DNA of 64,000 nt, taken from Dysidea avara. Taxonomy: Eukaryota > Porifera > Demospongiae > Dictyoceratida > Dysideidae. The first letter of the stretch is position 1. Each line of letters begins with the position of its first letter. The position numbers and the translations under genes were made by a program. The notes beneath the pieces were generated by a model, which was not told where the DNA came from, did no database searches, and saw only the letters and a program-made list of their open reading frames with translations. The stretch spans positions 7,589,277 through 7,653,276 of the forward strand of contig NC_089281.1 in assembly GCF_963678975.1 (NCBI RefSeq), written 5' to 3'. This document shows positions 22,372-34,871 of the stretch, one piece after another.

Positions 22372-24798
22372 GACGCCACACCCTTTTTGACTACAGCTTG
22401 GCTGTTTTTGTGTGCGTTTCACTTCTTTTTTTGTACTTTATAAGGTTCCAAAGCCAGCTTATGGCTGAGTTCTGGGTTTGATTTTCCCTGGTATTTCTTC
22501 TTATCTAGTGTTGTTGTACTCTAATAGAATGCATATTTTTTAAGATTCTAATAGAACGCACATAGAATGCTCCATTGATATATTATACACATTTAGATTT
22601 CATTTGTGATGAATAGCCAATGTAGCAGTAGTTGCGGATTGTGGGTATTAATTGTGGGGTCCCTATAGTCCAAAACCTAGTAAAAGTTTTTGTTTTACCC
22701 TGCGATTACTGCTCTAAGATACATACGTATAAGAGTATTTGACCCTGTGATTTCAGATTTTTGCATTATGTAACTCCATTGTTTTTCTATGTACACATCA
22801 AATTCAAGTTATTGCCATATGCAGTTTACCCTGTAGCCATGACAAAAGTTCAGTCTTTTTTTTTACATAAATCATTGCTCATAACACTGTGTGTATTTAT
22901 CAGATTGATAACAAACTTAGTACATGAATCCATCTTAATATTTATACGCTCTTCATTTGTGCGAAAGTTCAAGGCAATCAAGTTACACATTTGTGTTTTT
23001 AGCAATTTATGCAAAATGTGCAAAAATATAGTCAAGAATAACACAAAAACATGTGCAAAACTTGATATATAGCACATTTACACATGAGCTGAGAATGCAA
23101 TGCTCATACAATTACTTACACAATAAATTGATCGCTTTTACTGAGTGGAAGAACACAGAATAATTAGACCTGACAGTATACAGACACAGCTGGTGGATGG
23201 AAAACACAGAATTCATTTGGAGTGGCCTAACAGATGTCAACTGATACCATAAAAGTGCAATTTTGTAACTGCTGCGTGTGTATTGTCTGTGCACTTTGGC
23301 AATTAATGGAAACGCATACATAGATTTATTTCCTATAGTGTCATTTTGATCATGTAGAGTGAAAAAGACCCACACACCTTTCCATATTGAAATATATAGA
23401 CCATCCTCATATATTGTATATACGGGATTCATATACATAAACAGCTACTGGTACCTGCTGTATGTGGAAGACTTTACTACCCTAATTATATACATGAAAA
23501 TTCAGTACACTTAACTTTATTGACAAAACACTAAGCACTATACCTTGCACTAAAATGGTGTTTGGTAATACTCATTCACAACGTTTACTATACTGAAACA
23601 ATGACTATTGTGCAGACTATGGTTCAAGTCGCAGATTTGAACCATGACATGAACACAGGGAATCATCTTGATTATGAAATGAAATGTACAATCTGATTGC
23701 TAAGTATGTATACTAATCTACTGGTCCACATGAAGTGGATATAAAGGCATGGGTAAGTTGATCAACATAGGCAATTATTTGTGGCCTATGCAGAAAGAAT
23801 TTCACGGATAGCTTGACACTCCTGTCTCTTCAATGTACAGTAGAGAAGTGACAAAAGTATGTAGTGATGTATGACAACAATCTTAATTGGTATAGTGTTG
23901 CTAGGTAGTTACTTATGCTGAAGCATGTGTTGCCACTACCAAGTTAGCTAGAAAGAAGATGCAGATAGACATAGACAAATGCTTTTAAAGGCCTTTTACT
24001 ACTATCAAAAAAGAAAAATTTTGCATTTAGTCATCTGCCACATAGTATTTTTGTATATTATGTGGAGTAGTTTGAAATTGGGGTGTAGAAGCAGTGGACT
24101 TAACTGGCTCCTATAATAGGTAAATGCTTTCCTTTCAATTTTAGCAAAGAACAATAAAACCATGCATTTAGCAGACGCCTTTTTAAAAGTCTGCCTCATT
24201 TTCTGCAAAGCTTCTACTCACAAGCCTTTTAATTACATAAACTGCATGATGATGAGATTTAGGGCAATGTACCACAAGCATATATATTCTCTGACCAAAT
24301 GGTGATGATGCCTCTGTGGACTGCTGTAGTTTGCAATCTTCGTAAATGATCTCCTTCAGTGATTGAAAATCACAATTCAGTACCCTCTTTGATGATTGTA
24401 TAGTGGTATAGTATTATTTCTGATTTAGATTCTACTCAGTTTTCTTGAAAAGTCCAATTCTGGTTTCTGTCAACAACCAATGCAAAGGGTAAGGATATCA
24501 GACAGTACGTTTTAGACTTACATGTTGGGTGATAAGTCTCTTATAGTGTCACATCCCTTAGTATATGTATATATATGAATTTTGAAATGCATACTTATTA
24601 GATTTTGTGGTACCTGATGTATAAGGAGCATCAACTGATAGCATTAAAGTACATACTAAAAGATGACATATTCAAGAGTTGTGTTAAAAGTATACAGTAA
24701 ATGAAAATACGTACTGCTATAGATGACTATACACATCATGCTAGTTTAAGAATCATTTGAAAGTACACTTGTCACTGTTGTCATGATATAATACAGGA
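22372..24798. other. No gene recognised
   Basis: AT-rich DNA upstream of the copy-1 receptor 3' end. Two copies of the TCTAATAGAA motif lie at about 22518 and 22548. No ORF shows family features. Confidence 0.4.
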
Positions 24799-27700
24799 TC
24801 AATCTCTAATTTCATCCATGAATTCCATGAAGGATTCACGAAAATGAATGTAATGTGAATCGTCATCTGGTTCTGAGTTTACGCTAAGTTTACAGAGGGA
24901 GGAAATACGATAACATATGAGAAACACATGCCATGCAAGTTACAGTACTATCACAACTATATCATGTGGAATAACACAGATTGCTTATAAAGATGCACTT
25001 CCTCAGTGAGTATGATCTCATGGAGGATATAAGCATGGTGACTATGTCTGCTTCATTTATAGAAAGACTTATAAGCCACAAACAAAAATGATGCATACTG
25101 AATAGTTAAGCACGCAGGTAATGTATACTAGCTATATATATATATAGCCAAACTGTTCCTAAGACAGTATGCATGTGCATGTATAGCTACAATTTTATTA
25201 TTTTCATGTATACTCAACTATGTAACTATCAGCTATAATACACCCTTTGGGTAAGAGTTTTTGCTAGACAGGTTCTTGGCTAGACCTCAGCATTAACTGG
25301 TTGGAGAGGTGCAAGTGTGCAATAGTTAAGCTAAGTAATATTTTAGACAGGTTGCAAGATTACTGGTATTGGTATATGGTGCATGAAAGCATTATAAATA
25401 ATCAATGGAAGCTAAATGTTCCATATTAAAGGCTTACAACCAAAAAGAAAGTGACACGTCAATAACCAAATATGCATGTCATTATGTAGCAACATACTTA
25501 CATTTCGCAAACAATGGCTTTTCTCCTCATGCCTTCATCCACAATAATACCAATATCACTCACAGACACCACACTGGGAGAATTGCTGGGTTTATGTCTA
25601 CAGTAAGTAGTGAGTTTCTTGATAGTTTCTTTGTATACTAGCAATTCCATGACAACAAATGATACTAATGGCAGTACCACCAAAACAATAGTGATTGCTG
25701 ATAAGAAAAGTGGATCAAAACTGTCAACAAGTGGTATCATTGAAATCAAGATAATCAATTGCAAAACCATACCATCAAAAACATTAAGTAATTCACTTTC
25801 ATATGGTTTTAGTATTAGCTGTATTAATGCTAACAATGTACTAGCAGTGATCAATAGATACTGTGTATTGTTGCCATTAGAGGGGTTAGAAATGATAATT
25901 GAAATAATAATCAACCGGCAAATCATGTAATAAGCTGCAAAGCATCGATATTTGTCCTTGTAGCATCCTTGAAACTGATCCAGCAATGGCTTTATACTTG
26001 TAAAGTTGATCTTGTGATTGAGGAATGGCTCAAGTAGAAGTAGAACAGGGAGGCCAATCACAATTACTAGTGTACATAACAACGACACAATAAAATATGG
26101 TAGATGACGACCATTAAAATACTCTATGTCAGGTGATAGGTAAGTGTAGACCTTATTCACATTATCAAATGTCAGTGATCTCAACAGCAACAGTGAAGTC
26201 GTAGCCACAGAAGTATATGACAATAAGAAGAGGAAACACACAACATGGATTATTCCTCTGCTTATGAATGCTGAAAACTTGTGAGATGCTCTGGCTGATT
26301 GGCAGATAATTGCTACAATAAGAGTAACAGCTAGTGGATGTATATAATGAATGAACTGCTGGTCAATGCCACTCATATTTCGTACCAAGCAAAGCTTTCC
26401 TAGAAACTGTGGAGTAACTTTGACGATACTAGAAATGATGCTTATTGTCATGTGCAGTCCCTGAGATATGTGTAAGTTCTGGTTCAACAGGATATCCAGC
26501 ACACTGTAATAGTATGTGATAGCATACAAATAGCCAACTCCAACATGATAGTAAGTCATAATAAACACTATCATAACTATGACTACCCAATATAACATTG
26601 ATAATGTAATTGCCAGTAGTGATTGGCTAGTTGTACACTTGTCAACACTGACACATTCTACAGAATCAAATGAGAGTGTGTAATTTTCACTGCAACTACC
26701 ACAAGCAATGCCACTTCTTTGAGAGGTACACTGGTTTTTCCTCATTGGTGAAAGCTGATAAAATCCATTAGTAGTTTCACAACAGGTAAAATTACAATAG
26801 TTCAGTGGACAAATTGAAACAGTTGACTTGTTAATAGCTAAACCAAACCAATAACCTCTCTTAATCATTGAGGTACTACCAGAACAGGACACAACATCAT
26901 TGTAACATGTGCATGTTTCTGTGTAGTCATCATAGTAGAAACCAGGGTGGCATGGTGACAGTTCCGTGACTAGTGTGATAGAAATTTCTGATTGACTGCT
27001 AACATATGATGTAATAGACATCGTGAAATTAGTTCTTTTTGTAATCCTCTTACCAGTCACAGTGACACCATGAAATGCTTTACAAGCAACTGACACAAAC
27101 TTTGACCCATCAGTTTTATAGTCTTGATCCTTACCACTAATCACAAAGTCCACACCCCCAGCAGGTTGATCATTAAAGCCAAGTACACAGGCATCAATTT
27201 TAATATCTTGACCAAGCATTACATTAGATATATAATACGTTTTGCAAGTTTTGTTATCATCATCAATACATGTAGCTGGATCATAGAAGGCCAGTTTCTT
27301 AGGTGGATTATTGTGTGTCACTTTCAACCCAGCTATGCTGTTACTCAAGCAATTCTCGTCACAAGATGCTAGTGCATTGATGTAGGTACCAGGACCAATG
27401 AAAGCACTATTATTATGAAAATTTATATTCATAGTATTGTATACAGTACTCTGAAGAGTCTGAATGTTGTGCATTAGTTCACCATAAATAGCTCCACCGT
27501 GAAGCTCAGCATTGTTGTGAAGGAATATAACATCAGAATCATCTGTAAATGCCACATTAAAACCATTACTAAGATATAAGGCTCCACCATCTCTAAGTGC
27601 AAAATTATTATTAAACATTGTTGATGAATTCATTCTAAATGTCAAATTGGATTGCAGGATAGCAATAGCCCCACCATTTTCAGCAGTGTTGTTTGTAAAT

Positions 27701-30130
27701 GTTACCCTTACATATGCTTCAAGTGCAATGTCAGAGTGGTCATTGCAATACACGGCTCCACCATCATGTCCAGCCTTATTAAGGTAAGAACTTATAATAG
27801 AATTTCCATTAAATTTGAGTTGAGACTCTGTACCGCAATGCACAACCCCTCCATTCAAGATGGCACTGTTGTGAAAAAATGTTACATTAGACTTTCCATC
27901 AAACAACATGTTGGAGTTGTCTCTACAGACCAGAGCTCCACCTGTGGTTGCGCTATTGGCAATAAATGTTACTGAAGAATTCCCATCTACGACAATATTA
28001 CAATTTTTGTAAGAGAAAACAGCTCCTCCATTATCACTGGCACTGTTCCCCTTAAATGTTACAGTAGTATCTCCGTCTAATGACATATTACCATAAACCT
28101 CCAATTGTACAGCTCCACCATTGATCGCACTGTTTCTATTAAATGATACTTTTGACTTTCCATTAAACAAGACTGTAAAGTTGTAGTAAGAGAATAAAGC
28201 ACCTCCATTTCGTTGAGCAGTATTGTTACTAAAGGTTGTTATGGAGTGTTGACCAAACAAGAGGGTACAAAATTTATAGCAGAACATTGCACCTCCACCA
28301 CGAATAGCATCATTGCCACTAAATGTCACTGAAGAGTTCCCTCCAAATAGTACATTGGAATATTTATCAGTGTATAGAGCTCCTCCAAAAGTTCCACTGT
28401 TGTCAATAAATGTAATTATCGATATTTCAAGAAAAAAAATTTCAGAGTAGCTTTCAGAGGACAATGCCCCTCCATATGTCGCAATGTTGCCTTCAAAGTT
28501 CACCGATGTGTTTCCATCAAATGACACACTGGAAAATCGTACAGACTGCAGAGCCCCTCCATTAGTGGCACTATTGTCATTGAATGTCACTGTTGAGTCT
28601 GCATCAAATATGATATTGCAATTATTTTCGGAATCAATGCCTCCTCCTCCATTGCTGGCGTCATTATCTTCAAATGTCACTGTAGACTTTGCGTTAAATG
28701 AGATAATACAATATCTTGCAGAGTACACTGCTCCACCATATGTAGCCCTGTTGTCTTTGAAGGTCACTACTGAGTTTTCATTAAATGTGATGTTGCAGCG
28801 ATCAAAAGATTCAATTGCGCCTCCTCTTTCACTGGCATCATTACCATTAAAAGTCACATTTGAGTTTCCATTAAATGAGATTGTACATAGAGCAACAGAA
28901 TAAACAGCTCCTCCTGAATCAGCTCTGTTGTCATTAAAGGTCACTTTGGAATTGTTATTAAATACAACTTTACAATAGTAGTGAGAGAGGATTACGCCTC
29001 CATAAATGCTAGCACCGTTGCCAGTAAATGTCACCTGTGATTCTTCATCAAATGTTATGGTAGACTGTTTTAGAGAGTACAGGGCTCCCCCAAATACACC
29101 AGCACTATTGTTATGAAATAGTACCACTGTATTCTTAATAAACAAGATCTCTGAGTTGCTTACAGAATAGATTGCACCCCCAAGAGTTTTTGCTCTGTTG
29201 TCTTTAAAATTTACGACTGAGTTTTCCCCAAAAGATATTCTGGACTGAATTAAAAAGATAAGCAGCTCCACCGTATGATAGTGCTGTGTTATTGATAAAA
29301 CTAATGTCTGTTTTGTTGCCAAATGTAATCATTGAGTTAATGACAAAGAGTCCTCCACCAGCAGTTGCTGTGTTGTGTTGAAACAATAGTTTACCATTAA
29401 GATGTAGTCTATGATGTGAAACATAAATTGGAACTCCTTGGTTTTGAATGAACACACAATCTTGTACAAATAAGAAATTATCCAATCTGTTTGCTGGACC
29501 ATCAATGTAGACTAGACTATCAGCAGCCCCATTAAAGGAGAAATTACAACTGTCTATTACAAAGTGCAGTTGAGTATGATTTGTATACAAGAAATGTATC
29601 GCTGCACCATGACCCTTGTACTCACTGTTATGTATGAACTCACAACTGCTGATGTTCACATTACTTGACACTTCTGACAGTTCAACAGCTTGTCCTGTTG
29701 AGTTATGGAAAGAACAGTCTTGAATTGTAATATTGGATGAATTGTAAAACTGAATTGCTGGTTTATTCTTAGATCCACAGCCTACCCAGCTGATTCCTTC
29801 AATGGTTACATTACTGCAGGAGATGAACTTGACTGCTCCAACACTACTACAGTTTATAGAAACATTTCTTTTCCCAACAATTGTGATGTTCTCAAGATCT
29901 TCTAGTGTTATGAATGATGGCAGTACAATATCCATTGTTACTTTGACAACACCATTGCTGGTGATGTTAGTCAGTGCATACACCATTGAATGAAAAGAAT
30001 GATTTCTGATGTCACAGCAAGTGAGTTCATCTTGTTCACTTTCCTCATCTGGAACACTGACAAGGACTCCACCAATCTTCCCAAAGAATACTGTCAGTAG
30101 AAAGACACTTGTTATCCTTAATGCCAACAT
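24799..30130 (-). CDS. Beta-helix (Pmp-repeat) multi-pass membrane receptor, copy 1, frame-disrupted
   Basis: Two exons: 30130-25502 and 24883-24799, joined by GTAAGT...TTAG with the same phase as copy 2. The N-terminus is a signal peptide (MLALRITSVFLLTVFFGK). Next come parallel beta-helix-like repeats rich in N-glycosylation sites, then about 21 repeats of about 36 residues with GGA(I/V/L)xS...F...N. A Cys-rich region follows (CHPGFYYDDYTETCTCYNDV...CGSCSENYTLSFDSVEC), then about ten hydrophobic segments (LAITLSMLYWVVIVMIVFIM onward) and an acidic tail (EPDDDSHYIHFRESFMEFM). Compared with copy 2, four extra bases around 29241-29246 shift the frame within the first GGA repeats, so a full-length product is not predicted unless this is an assembly error or polymorphism. 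Everything else stays open. Function unknown; the layout suggests a cell-surface adhesion or recognition receptor. Proteins of this kind are often auto-annotated as outer-membrane Pmp, which is misleading. Confidence 0.85.
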
Positions 30131-30174
30131 GACTAGCTGCAAAAACACTTGCTCCACCACTCTGCAACATGCTC

Positions 30175-30182
30175 CATTTATA
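30175..30182 (-). promoter_or_regulatory. TATA box of copy 1
   Basis: TATAAATG on the minus strand, 45-52 bases upstream of the start codon, followed by GGAGCATGTTGC. The same TATAAA(A/T)G plus GGAGCATGTTGC arrangement precedes copy 2, so it is conserved between the paralogues. Confidence 0.6.
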
Positions 30183-33157
30183 GTCTCAAGCTCTACCATG
30201 ATGTCATGAAACAATTTAATTTATCACTGTGAATGCTATGGATGTGTTAGCAAGTAGCCATATCTATTTCACCACCTTTCACATTACACAACTTAATTCT
30301 ATTATAATTTCTTAGTTCAGCACTAGAAAGTAATAAAAAATGCACAATCACATACATGATACATTATTCACAGCCAGTGAATAATACATCTTGTATGTGG
30401 TCATAATTTGTAAGAAGAAAGAAGTTATATCTCCTCACAAATAAAGACAGTTAGTTAGCAGCTAAAATCTCAGCTGTCCTAAAAATTCACTACATACAAA
30501 TTTCTTGAGAGACAACAAAGTGTTATTGGTCAGAGAAAACATCACCAAACATGTATGCATGATTTGTACATAAAATGGATTTCACTAAAGCAGGATGTAG
30601 CTATATTCTACTACACTCATGCATGCATGCACCCATATATGTGAGCATGCCCTCAAATGATTGTATATACCACTTTGACACCTTGGATTAAAGGAAACTA
30701 CAGGGTTATATATTTCATACAATATTGCATGCTGTGATTGCATGCAATATCATGATATTGTCCTGTGCATGGCTAGTGTGTTGACTGTACTTATATCTTT
30801 ATTAAATGCTATCCCACTAGGGACCTGTGAGAAGGCTAAAGCCTGTGAATACAGGGAGTCTGAAACATGTAACTGAAACGTTGAAGAATACAGAAAAAAA
30901 TCCCAGACCCAGTGATCTTATGTCCTTTCCTTAGTGATTAAACTTATAATTTGGGGTCCTTAATGGAGCTAAATGGCTTAGAAATGGTACCACTAAAACT
31001 CACAATCGTTTGCTTTGAAAACTGTGTATACAGGTTGTAGAGCATTTCTTGAGTGCACTACATAGCCCATGCTTTAAACCTATGCACAATCAATGGTAAA
31101 TACCTTTGTATAAAACTAATGGGGTGAATGTAGGCTTGTCCTTTAGCATAAGGGACATGTAAGTTGCACACCACAATAAGTTGCACAGTTCTCACTTCTA
31201 TATGATATACGTACCATTAAATTACTGTTACTGTCTTCTGATCCTGTTTGATGGGCAGTAAGTTGTGCAAAACATGCTATCTTATGATGAAAACTGGACA
31301 GTAAAGTAGAGGACCTAAATTAGGCCAAGATAAATGTATGACTTGAGGTGTTCTACTATGTCACAAAGAAAGTGGCATTATCAGCACAAGGAATTATGGA
31401 TTATCATTATAATTGGTACTTGTCATGACCAGTCGGCTGGGAAACGCTATTTACTACTTGAGCTAACTTTCTAAGCACCAAAATTGTTCTGTATTTTATA
31501 TGTACGACTTAATGTGTCACTGTGAGATTTTTGATAACTTTCAACATTTATTAAAAGCTTTATAGCACACAGAGAAGTTATCCTTGCCCTCAGGCAGTAG
31601 CACCACTGGGTAGCCCTCGAGCCACTAGTCACCGGACCAGTACCAAGTGTAGATGATGTCACTAGTCAACCAGACAGTGTGTGACTTATAGTCCCTTACA
31701 CTATTAGGAGAGCACACCTGATCACTTATACCATGGCCACTCGGGATTTGCCTGATACATATGTGTCCTCAGGCTTGCATTGGGCATACATATCAGACAA
31801 ATCCATGGTATAACTATTACATATGCAGAATGTGTGTTCTGAGGTCGTCACTATGACAGAAAGTGCTATGGAATTCAGTACATGGTAATCTACTATATAT
31901 AGTAGTTTTGTAAAGATATTAAGCATTGAACAGTTCCCAACGTGACTTAACCAAAGGTGGAGTAATTGTATTGACTGGAGTTCAGTACTTAGTAGCAATA
32001 ATGATAACAGCATAGTGGTTTCTGTTGGTGGAAACTTCCTCAGTTATAAAATTTATATACACATGTATTTCATGTAAGGACACTACACATATATTTTTTG
32101 GTTAAGGAGGGAACTGTTAAGGAGACAACTGTTGATACTTTTGTACATGAAAAGGTTGCACCTCTCTTACACAATAATTCAACCACTCACCATACACTGG
32201 CACACTACAGCTCATCATCTGTGTACTTTGATACTGAAATTGCCATCGACAAATTAATCATTTTGACATTGCTGATGCTTGAGAAACAGAGAGGAGCAAC
32301 ATATGCAATTACAATGGAATTCTGGAAAGTATATACATAAACCGAAGAGCAACAATTGACACTATAGTTACTGCCAACACATGAGGGACACAGAACAACA
32401 GATGAACATCGGAACTATTGACCTACAGTTTTATGGATGGAATTTAGATGAACACAACTGAACAGCAACAAACACCATTATGGCTGGAGAGACAAACAGA
32501 AGAACAGCAAATGAACAAATATGGCTGAGAACAAATGAGCAATAATACAATGATGAGCATTGTGCACGAGTGATATATGTTGATATGGCTGAAGGGAGAG
32601 GCAAACCAAAACACAGAAAGTATAGATATATCATTGCAATTTTGCACAAAGTCAAATACTCAATTAAGAGACTAAAGGTAATGATGCTAAGAAGCGTATT
32701 GTCACTAAAACACATCAGTAGCAGTGGCTAAATTACTAGCATCACAGTCAAAACTGCATGGCCCATGATCGACAGTTCTATAACATCAGTAATGCAGTAA
32801 GATATACAGGTGTATACAATGTCAGCACACGTTACCTATGATATTAAAATCAAATATCTCAGCTGTTACTGCCCCTGTTGTTGATAAGCAAAAAAAATCT
32901 ACAATAAAGCCAAGAGTCCATAATAGTATAATGGATGCTTGATAAAACTACGAAGACTGTGCTATACACACACAGAGGACAAACACACAGACAAACAAAT
33001 ACGCAGTCCTGCCTGTGCTTATCAGATGTGTTTTATGCTTTCCCAAGAGTACCACATGCTGTTAAAGCTATTACATGCTGGACACTATAATATGAATTTA
33101 CTATGAGCAAAAAGTGTTAAGTTTTAAAAAGTGTGTATAAAATGTATTAAAAAATAC
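30183..33157. other. Spacer, no gene
   Basis: The segment nearest the receptor (to about 30260) is similar to the copy-2 upstream region. No family-like ORF was found. A LINE scrap lies at 30795-30860. The stretch around 31590-31720 is locally GC-richer with no clear identity. Confidence 0.45.
30795..30860 (-). mobile_element. LINE reverse-transcriptase scrap
   Basis: GCTATCCCACTAGGGACCTG plus flanks match 16677-16720 almost exactly. On the minus strand it reads LAFSQVPSGIAFNK, as in the LINE at 16220-18080. Only about 60 bp is recognisable. Confidence 0.65.
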
Positions 33158-33483
33158 TAGTACTGAAATGAATAATAGATATTCGACTATTCTGTCAGCA
33201 TGTCGACATTATTTGATTTGTTAACACACTATTTGAATATTTGTTGGCACTTTGTGAAATCAACATTGAAGCCTAGGTGGGATCTGGATCAAAGTGCATG
33301 GCATATTCATACTGTAAAAATTCTACTATGGAGAAATGGAAATAGCTCTCAGGTCTTACCTTATGCCTTAACAAAGGTTTCAGTACTACAAATACATGCT
33401 TAAAGAATAATTGAATATTCAATCATTTTGTTCACAACTATTCAAATATAGTCTAGTAAAAAATGCTTTTCATCTCAGCACTA
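33158..33483. mobile_element. hAT-like MITE, copy a
   Basis: Starts TAGTACTGAAATGAAT and ends TCATCTCAGCACTA. It shares the order and wording of internal blocks with 51544-51841 (AATATTTGTTGGCACTTTGT, AAATAGCTCTCAGG, TGCTTAAAGAATAAT, TTGTTCACAACTATT). No coding capacity. A clear target duplication is not visible here. Confidence 0.75.
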
Positions 33484-33854
33484 GTTTGAACCTGCGATCT
33501 AACTGCAGCAGTTGTGCGTAAGGCAGACACTCCACCAGTCATACTCTACACCCTTGCATTCAACACATGAACAAGCTATATTTAGATGACGAGTGCTTTG
33601 CTTGGCACAACAACCATACATACACCAGCTGGTGAGAGAATTGTTGGACACCATACGACTTTTCAGCTTTATAATATTGCATATCGTAAATAAATATTGC
33701 AACCATAACATATGTGTATACAATATCAATTTAAGGGTATGTATATACGTATAAAGCAATTCAGCTAGCATGTTTATACATACTGTATACGCATACATGT
33801 ATCAAGATGGTATATATAGAGATATTTCACACATGGCCACATCCTTGTTGTCCT
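33484..33854. other. 3' flank of the GPCR gene
   Basis: AT-rich, with TATACGTATA-like alternating runs; no gene seen. Confidence 0.4.
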
Positions 33855-34871
33855 CTATGACTGTGGGGCAACAGAGTTGTTTATCCCCAACCATCTCTTC
33901 AAATGCTTCATCATTGGTTCACGGACTTGTTTGAAGTACAAGCCATACACAAGTAGAGTGTAGAATTGTAACACATAATCCATATTGTAAAATATTACAT
34001 AATTCATGAACTTGTGATAATCTTGAGAGTCGATGAAATATCTTCCTAGAACATGAAATGGTACAAAAAACAAATCAATCAATGCCTGGCCAGAAATGAC
34101 CACAAGCAGCGTGGTGATTGGTTTCCTGTTCCGTTTGATGTTGCGTTGTTTCTTCTTTAAGGCTTTAAGGTTTTCAGACTGGATGTTGTGTCCTGCTAAC
34201 CTTGTCTCATTGTCAATTTGTTTCTGAATCTGGTGAGCTTTCATGGCTAAGTAAATGTTGAGGACTACTGTAATAATTGTTGTCACAAGAGCTGGCATTA
34301 AGGCAAAAACAATAAGGTCAATGAAACCGTTTCCTTCATGAATGCAAACTCCAAACTCTGGCACATAAGTAACATCATCTCCATGTTTAGCAATGAAGTA
34401 AGCAGTAACTATGACAGCTAACAACCATGTCCCACCAATAACAGCACACATAAAACGAGGTGTCATCTTCCTCCTGTGCTTGAATGGAGAAGTTACTGCT
34501 ATCACTTTGTCAGCTGCAAGTATCACGAATGACCAAATGTGAACATAAAAGGGAAGAATTCGAAGCTGCAGCGCGTAACAGCTAATGGGAGGTTCCACTC
34601 CCAACTGGTAGCTAATCATCACGGCACCAGTCATTATGGTGCCAGACAGTGTGATTACCATGTCAGATATCAGTAGGTTGGCTAGAAATATATTGTGAGA
34701 CTTGTGTAAACTTCTGGTAACTTTGATAGTAAAGACCACCCAACTAACAAATGACAAGTTAACCGTGGTAGCAATCAGTTTGAATAGCAAAGTTAGGTAG
34801 GCCACATATCCTGGAAGAACGGAGCTTTGATGTTCTATCTCCTGACTGGTTCCTGAGCCAGAGAAATTCAT
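33855..34871 (-). CDS. Class A (rhodopsin-like) G protein-coupled receptor
   Basis: Single exon, 338 residues, with seven hydrophobic segments at about 22-48, 58-84, 98-122, 140-162, 184-210, 252-276 and 290-313. Class A hallmarks: NxxxxxLLISD with Asp70 in TM2, Cys98 at the top of TM3 and Cys176 in the second extracellular loop as a likely disulfide pair, and a basic third intracellular loop (KKKQRNIKRNRK). Departures from the family: the DRY position reads DKV (121-123), TM6 lacks CWxP (VVISGQALIDLFFVPFHV), and TM7 has LLVYGLYF instead of NPxxY. There is one early N-glycosylation site (N2). The ligand is unknown; such orphan receptors are typical of sponge-specific expansions. The frame is intact. 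The promoter is not obvious. Confidence 0.85.
   Translation of the reverse strand: MNFSGSGTSQEIEHQSSVLPGYVAYLTLLFKLIATTVNLSFVSWVVFTIKVTRSLHKSHNIFLANLLISDMVITLSGTIMTGAVMISYQLGVEPPISCYALQLRILPFYVHIWSFVILAADKVIAVTSPFKHRRKMTPRFMCAVIGGTWLLAVIVTAYFIAKHGDDVTYVPEFGVCIHEGNGFIDLIVFALMPALVTTIITVVLNIYLAMKAHQIQKQIDNETRLAGHNIQSENLKALKKKQRNIKRNRKPITTLLVVISGQALIDLFFVPFHVLGRYFIDSQDYHKFMNYVIFYNMDYVLQFYTLLVYGLYFKQVREPMMKHLKRWLGINNSVAPQS

Noticed and set aside
28484-28903. 139-codon ORF antisense to receptor copy 1 (and 60118-60525 antisense to copy 2)
   Set aside because: Mirror frames of a repetitive coding region; no independent features.
25498-29322. Reading copy 1 as two separate genes split near 29250
   Set aside because: Alignment to copy 2 shows one continuous gene; the split is a frame change, not a gene boundary.
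31590-31720. GC-richer block with a CTCGAG core, checked as a tRNA or tRNA-derived SINE
   Set aside because: The B-box-like word is imperfect and no cloverleaf or A box could be laid out.
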